From the NCBI GenBank assembly GCA_900290245.1, contig OKRB01000002.1, positions 37,483-101,482 of the forward strand: a DNA stretch of 64,000 nt. Direction: 5' to 3'. The translations under genes and the position numbers were made by a program. The stretch's first letter is position 1. The number at the start of each line of letters is the position of its first letter. Below are positions 62,207 through 64,000 of this stretch, in pieces. This stretch comes from Candidatus Sulfuritelmatomonas gaucii (GTDB lineage: Bacteria > Acidobacteriota > Terriglobia > Terriglobales > Acidobacteriaceae). The notes beneath the pieces were generated by a model. That model was not told the DNA's origin. It ran no database searches and saw only the letters and a list, made by a program, of their open reading frames with translations.

Positions 62207-64000
62207 ATGATGAAGCGCTTTGCTTTTCTTCTTGCGGCAACGTCGATTGTAATTGCGACGGTTAGCCTGAATGCTCAGCAGCCGTGGCAGCATTTGCAAA
62301 ATCTGACCGCGGCTCAGGTCGCGGCGCGTTGGAAGAACCCACCGTCAGAGTATGGCCCTGAGCCCTACTACGGTTTGAATGGCTCCGTCAGCATCGCGCA
62401 GGTGGAGCGCGACCTCGACACGTTGCACAGCCTCGGCTTTCAGGCGGTGACGGTGCAGGCGGGCTTTAATATGCCGTTCGCATATCTGTCGCCCGAGTAT
62501 TTTGCGTTCTTTCGCAAGTTTGTTGAAGAAGCCAGGAAACGCGAGATGCGCGTGTGGATCGTGGACGACGCCGGATATCCCAGCGGATTTGCAGGCGGCA
62601 AATTCACGACAGAAAAGCCCGAGCTGCGCATGCAGGCACTGGAGGTCGAGGAGAAGATCCCGGTAGCAGGCGGAACGACGCTTCACAAGGATCTGCCGCC
62701 AACGGTCGTGAGTGCGGCAGCGGTTGACGCGAACGGCGCTGCGACTCCGCTGCCCTTGCGCGGGAATACCCTGGATTGGACCGCGCCCGCAGGCCAATGG
62801 ACGGTGCTGCTCGTGGACCATGAGTTCCGCACTTCGCCGACGCGCTCAGACACCAACTCGCGTCGCGTGAAAGATACCGAGCAATCGCTTGAAGACTATC
62901 TTGATCCCGCAGCGACACAGCAGTACCTTGCCTTTACCCACGAGCAATACAAGAAATATGTGGGAGATGAATTCGCCAAAACCATTATGGGTTTCCGCGG
63001 AGACGAGCCCGATTTTTCGATCAGCGGGCTGCCCTGGACGCCGAAGTTCTTTGCGACCTTCAAGCAGATGAAGGGATACGACGTGCAGCCATACGTGGCG
63101 TTGTTCGCGCAGACGCCATCGCGACGCGATCCCGGCGTTTCCATTCACCCGACTCCGGAGCAACTGCACATCAAGGGCGATTATTACGACGTCTTCTCGC
63201 GGATGTTTGCCGCTGGTTTCTTCAAGCCGCAAGGCGTATGGTGCGCGGCGAATCATCTCGAATACCAGGTGCACTTGAACCACGAAGAAATGGAGATGGA
63301 CCTGACGCATAGCGAGGGCTCATTCTTCCGCGATATGTATTCGGTTGAAGTGCCCGGCATCGACGCCATCTGGCACCAGATCTGGAAGGACACCATCAGC
63401 GACTATCCGCGGCTGGCCAGTTCCGTCGCGCATCTCGACGGCAAACCGCGCGCATTTACCGAAACCTTTGCGGCCTACCGGCCCACTCCCGATGTGGAAA
63501 TGGCGCGCTACATTCTGAACGAGCAGTTTGTGCGCGGCGTGAACCTGGTGGAGATGATGTATTTTCCCGCGACTTCGGCGGGCCCTCGGCCGGCGCCATC
63601 GTTCATGGGCCAGCCGGGGTTTCCTGATCTCGCGAGCTATGTGCGCCGCATGAGCTACCTGATGGCGATGGGGCGCCCGGAAGCGACCGTGGCACTGTAC
63701 TTGCCATCGAGCTCGATGTGGTTGGGGAATGATGAATCGGATGTTCAATTCGTCTCGACAGAACGATTGCTGAGCGAGCACCAGATCGATTTCGACATTG
63801 TCGACGAAGATGCGCTTTCGAACGGCCTGAAGGCACTGCCGGGCGAGTTTGAGACGCTGAGCGGCAATCGGTACCGCACCATGATTCTGCCCGCGCCGCT
63901 GATCTTGCCGGAGGCTGCTCTCACGCGGCTGAAAGCGTTCGCGCATGGCGGCGGGAAGGTCGTTTTCATCGGCGGGACTCCGAAATGGATTTATGTGCGA
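62207..64000 (+). CDS. Secreted GH106-like glycosidase, 3' partial
   Basis: ATG 62207 (a second ATG follows at once). A signal peptide (about 1-25) ends before QQPWQHL. The open frame continues to the window end with no stop, about 598 residues so far. Features such as RVWIVDDAGYPSGFAGGK, DEPDFSISGLPWTP, FTETFAAY and the later LPAPLILPEAAL resemble GH106-type alpha-L-rhamnosidase-like proteins common in Acidobacteria and Bacteroidetes. The substrate and catalytic residues are not assigned. Confidence 0.75.
   Translation, partial: MMKRFAFLLAATSIVIATVSLNAQQPWQHLQNLTAAQVAARWKNPPSEYGPEPYYGLNGSVSIAQVERDLDTLHSLGFQAVTVQAGFNMPFAYLSPEYFAFFRKFVEEARKREMRVWIVDDAGYPSGFAGGKFTTEKPELRMQALEVEEKIPVAGGTTLHKDLPPTVVSAAAVDANGAATPLPLRGNTLDWTAPAGQWTVLLVDHEFRTSPTRSDTNSRRVKDTEQSLEDYLDPAATQQYLAFTHEQYKKYVGDEFAKTIMGFRGDEPDFSISGLPWTPKFFATFKQMKGYDVQPYVALFAQTPSRRDPGVSIHPTPEQLHIKGDYYDVFSRMFAAGFFKPQGVWCAANHLEYQVHLNHEEMEMDLTHSEGSFFRDMYSVEVPGIDAIWHQIWKDTISDYPRLASSVAHLDGKPRAFTETFAAYRPTPDVEMARYILNEQFVRGVNLVEMMYFPATSAGPRPAPSFMGQPGFPDLASYVRRMSYLMAMGRPEATVALYLPSSSMWLGNDESDVQFVSTERLLSEHQIDFDIVDEDALSNGLKALPGEFETLSGNRYRTMILPAPLILPEAALTRLKAFAHGGGKVVFIGGTPKWIYVR

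Overview
The window is GC-rich bacterial chromosome, most likely from an Acidobacteriota member (Terriglobia-like). This rests on an ADOP-type duplicated permease, two secreted DUF3738/TIGR03435 proteins, a DUF2934 protein, a split two-b-subunit ATP synthase cluster, and many secreted sugar-active enzymes. No rRNA, tRNA, CRISPR array, transposase or phage gene was found. Gene calls are by motif reading without database search.

Layout. 1-0.9 kb: tail of a secreted esterase. 1.4-8.5 kb: ATP synthase genes b-b-delta-alpha-gamma-[unknown membrane protein]-beta-epsilon, without the a and c subunits. 8.7-19.4 kb: mixed housekeeping genes (membrane/spermidine-synthase-like fusion, acetyl-CoA synthetase, VOC protein, hydrolase, EF-P of the EfpL/YeiP loop type, acetyltransferase, GT87 membrane protein, CPCC zinc protein). 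19.6-29.8 kb: protein quality control, tig-clpP-clpX then lon, with an ADOP permease and a DUF3738 gene between clpX and lon. 30-38 kb: Tat-exported glycosidase-like protein, GT1 glycosyltransferase, HExxH membrane protein, DsbA-like thioredoxin, radical SAM enzyme. 38-46.8 kb: an accessory stretch of small and unknown genes, including a HEPN-like protein, DUF2934, a BrnT/BrnA toxin-antitoxin pair, a PadR regulator with a palindromic operator, and two tandem paralogous lipoproteins. 46.9-59.3 kb: GH28 pectinase, YdeI/OmdA protein, sigma factor with a membrane partner, LytTR response regulator, ferredoxin reductase, CocE/NonD hydrolase, zinc-type CDF exporter. 59.5-62 kb: hslV-DUF3052-hslU. 62.2-64 kb: start of a large secreted GH106-like glycosidase that runs off the end.

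The genes cover energy (ATP synthase, Acs), three cytosolic ATP-dependent proteases (ClpXP, Lon, HslUV) plus trigger factor, and export and use of plant or microbial polysaccharides.

The most unusual signal is not a gene. At least fifteen loci carry short imperfect tandem arrays with a strict unit length of 7, 8 or (once) 9 bases and usually 3-5 units. Words differ from array to array. Many arrays start within 0-7 bases of a stop codon, or supply the stop codon, and several have an inverted partner array before the next gene. Four of the gaps in the ATP synthase cluster carry them. A separate REP-like hairpin occurs twice with a compensatory stem change.
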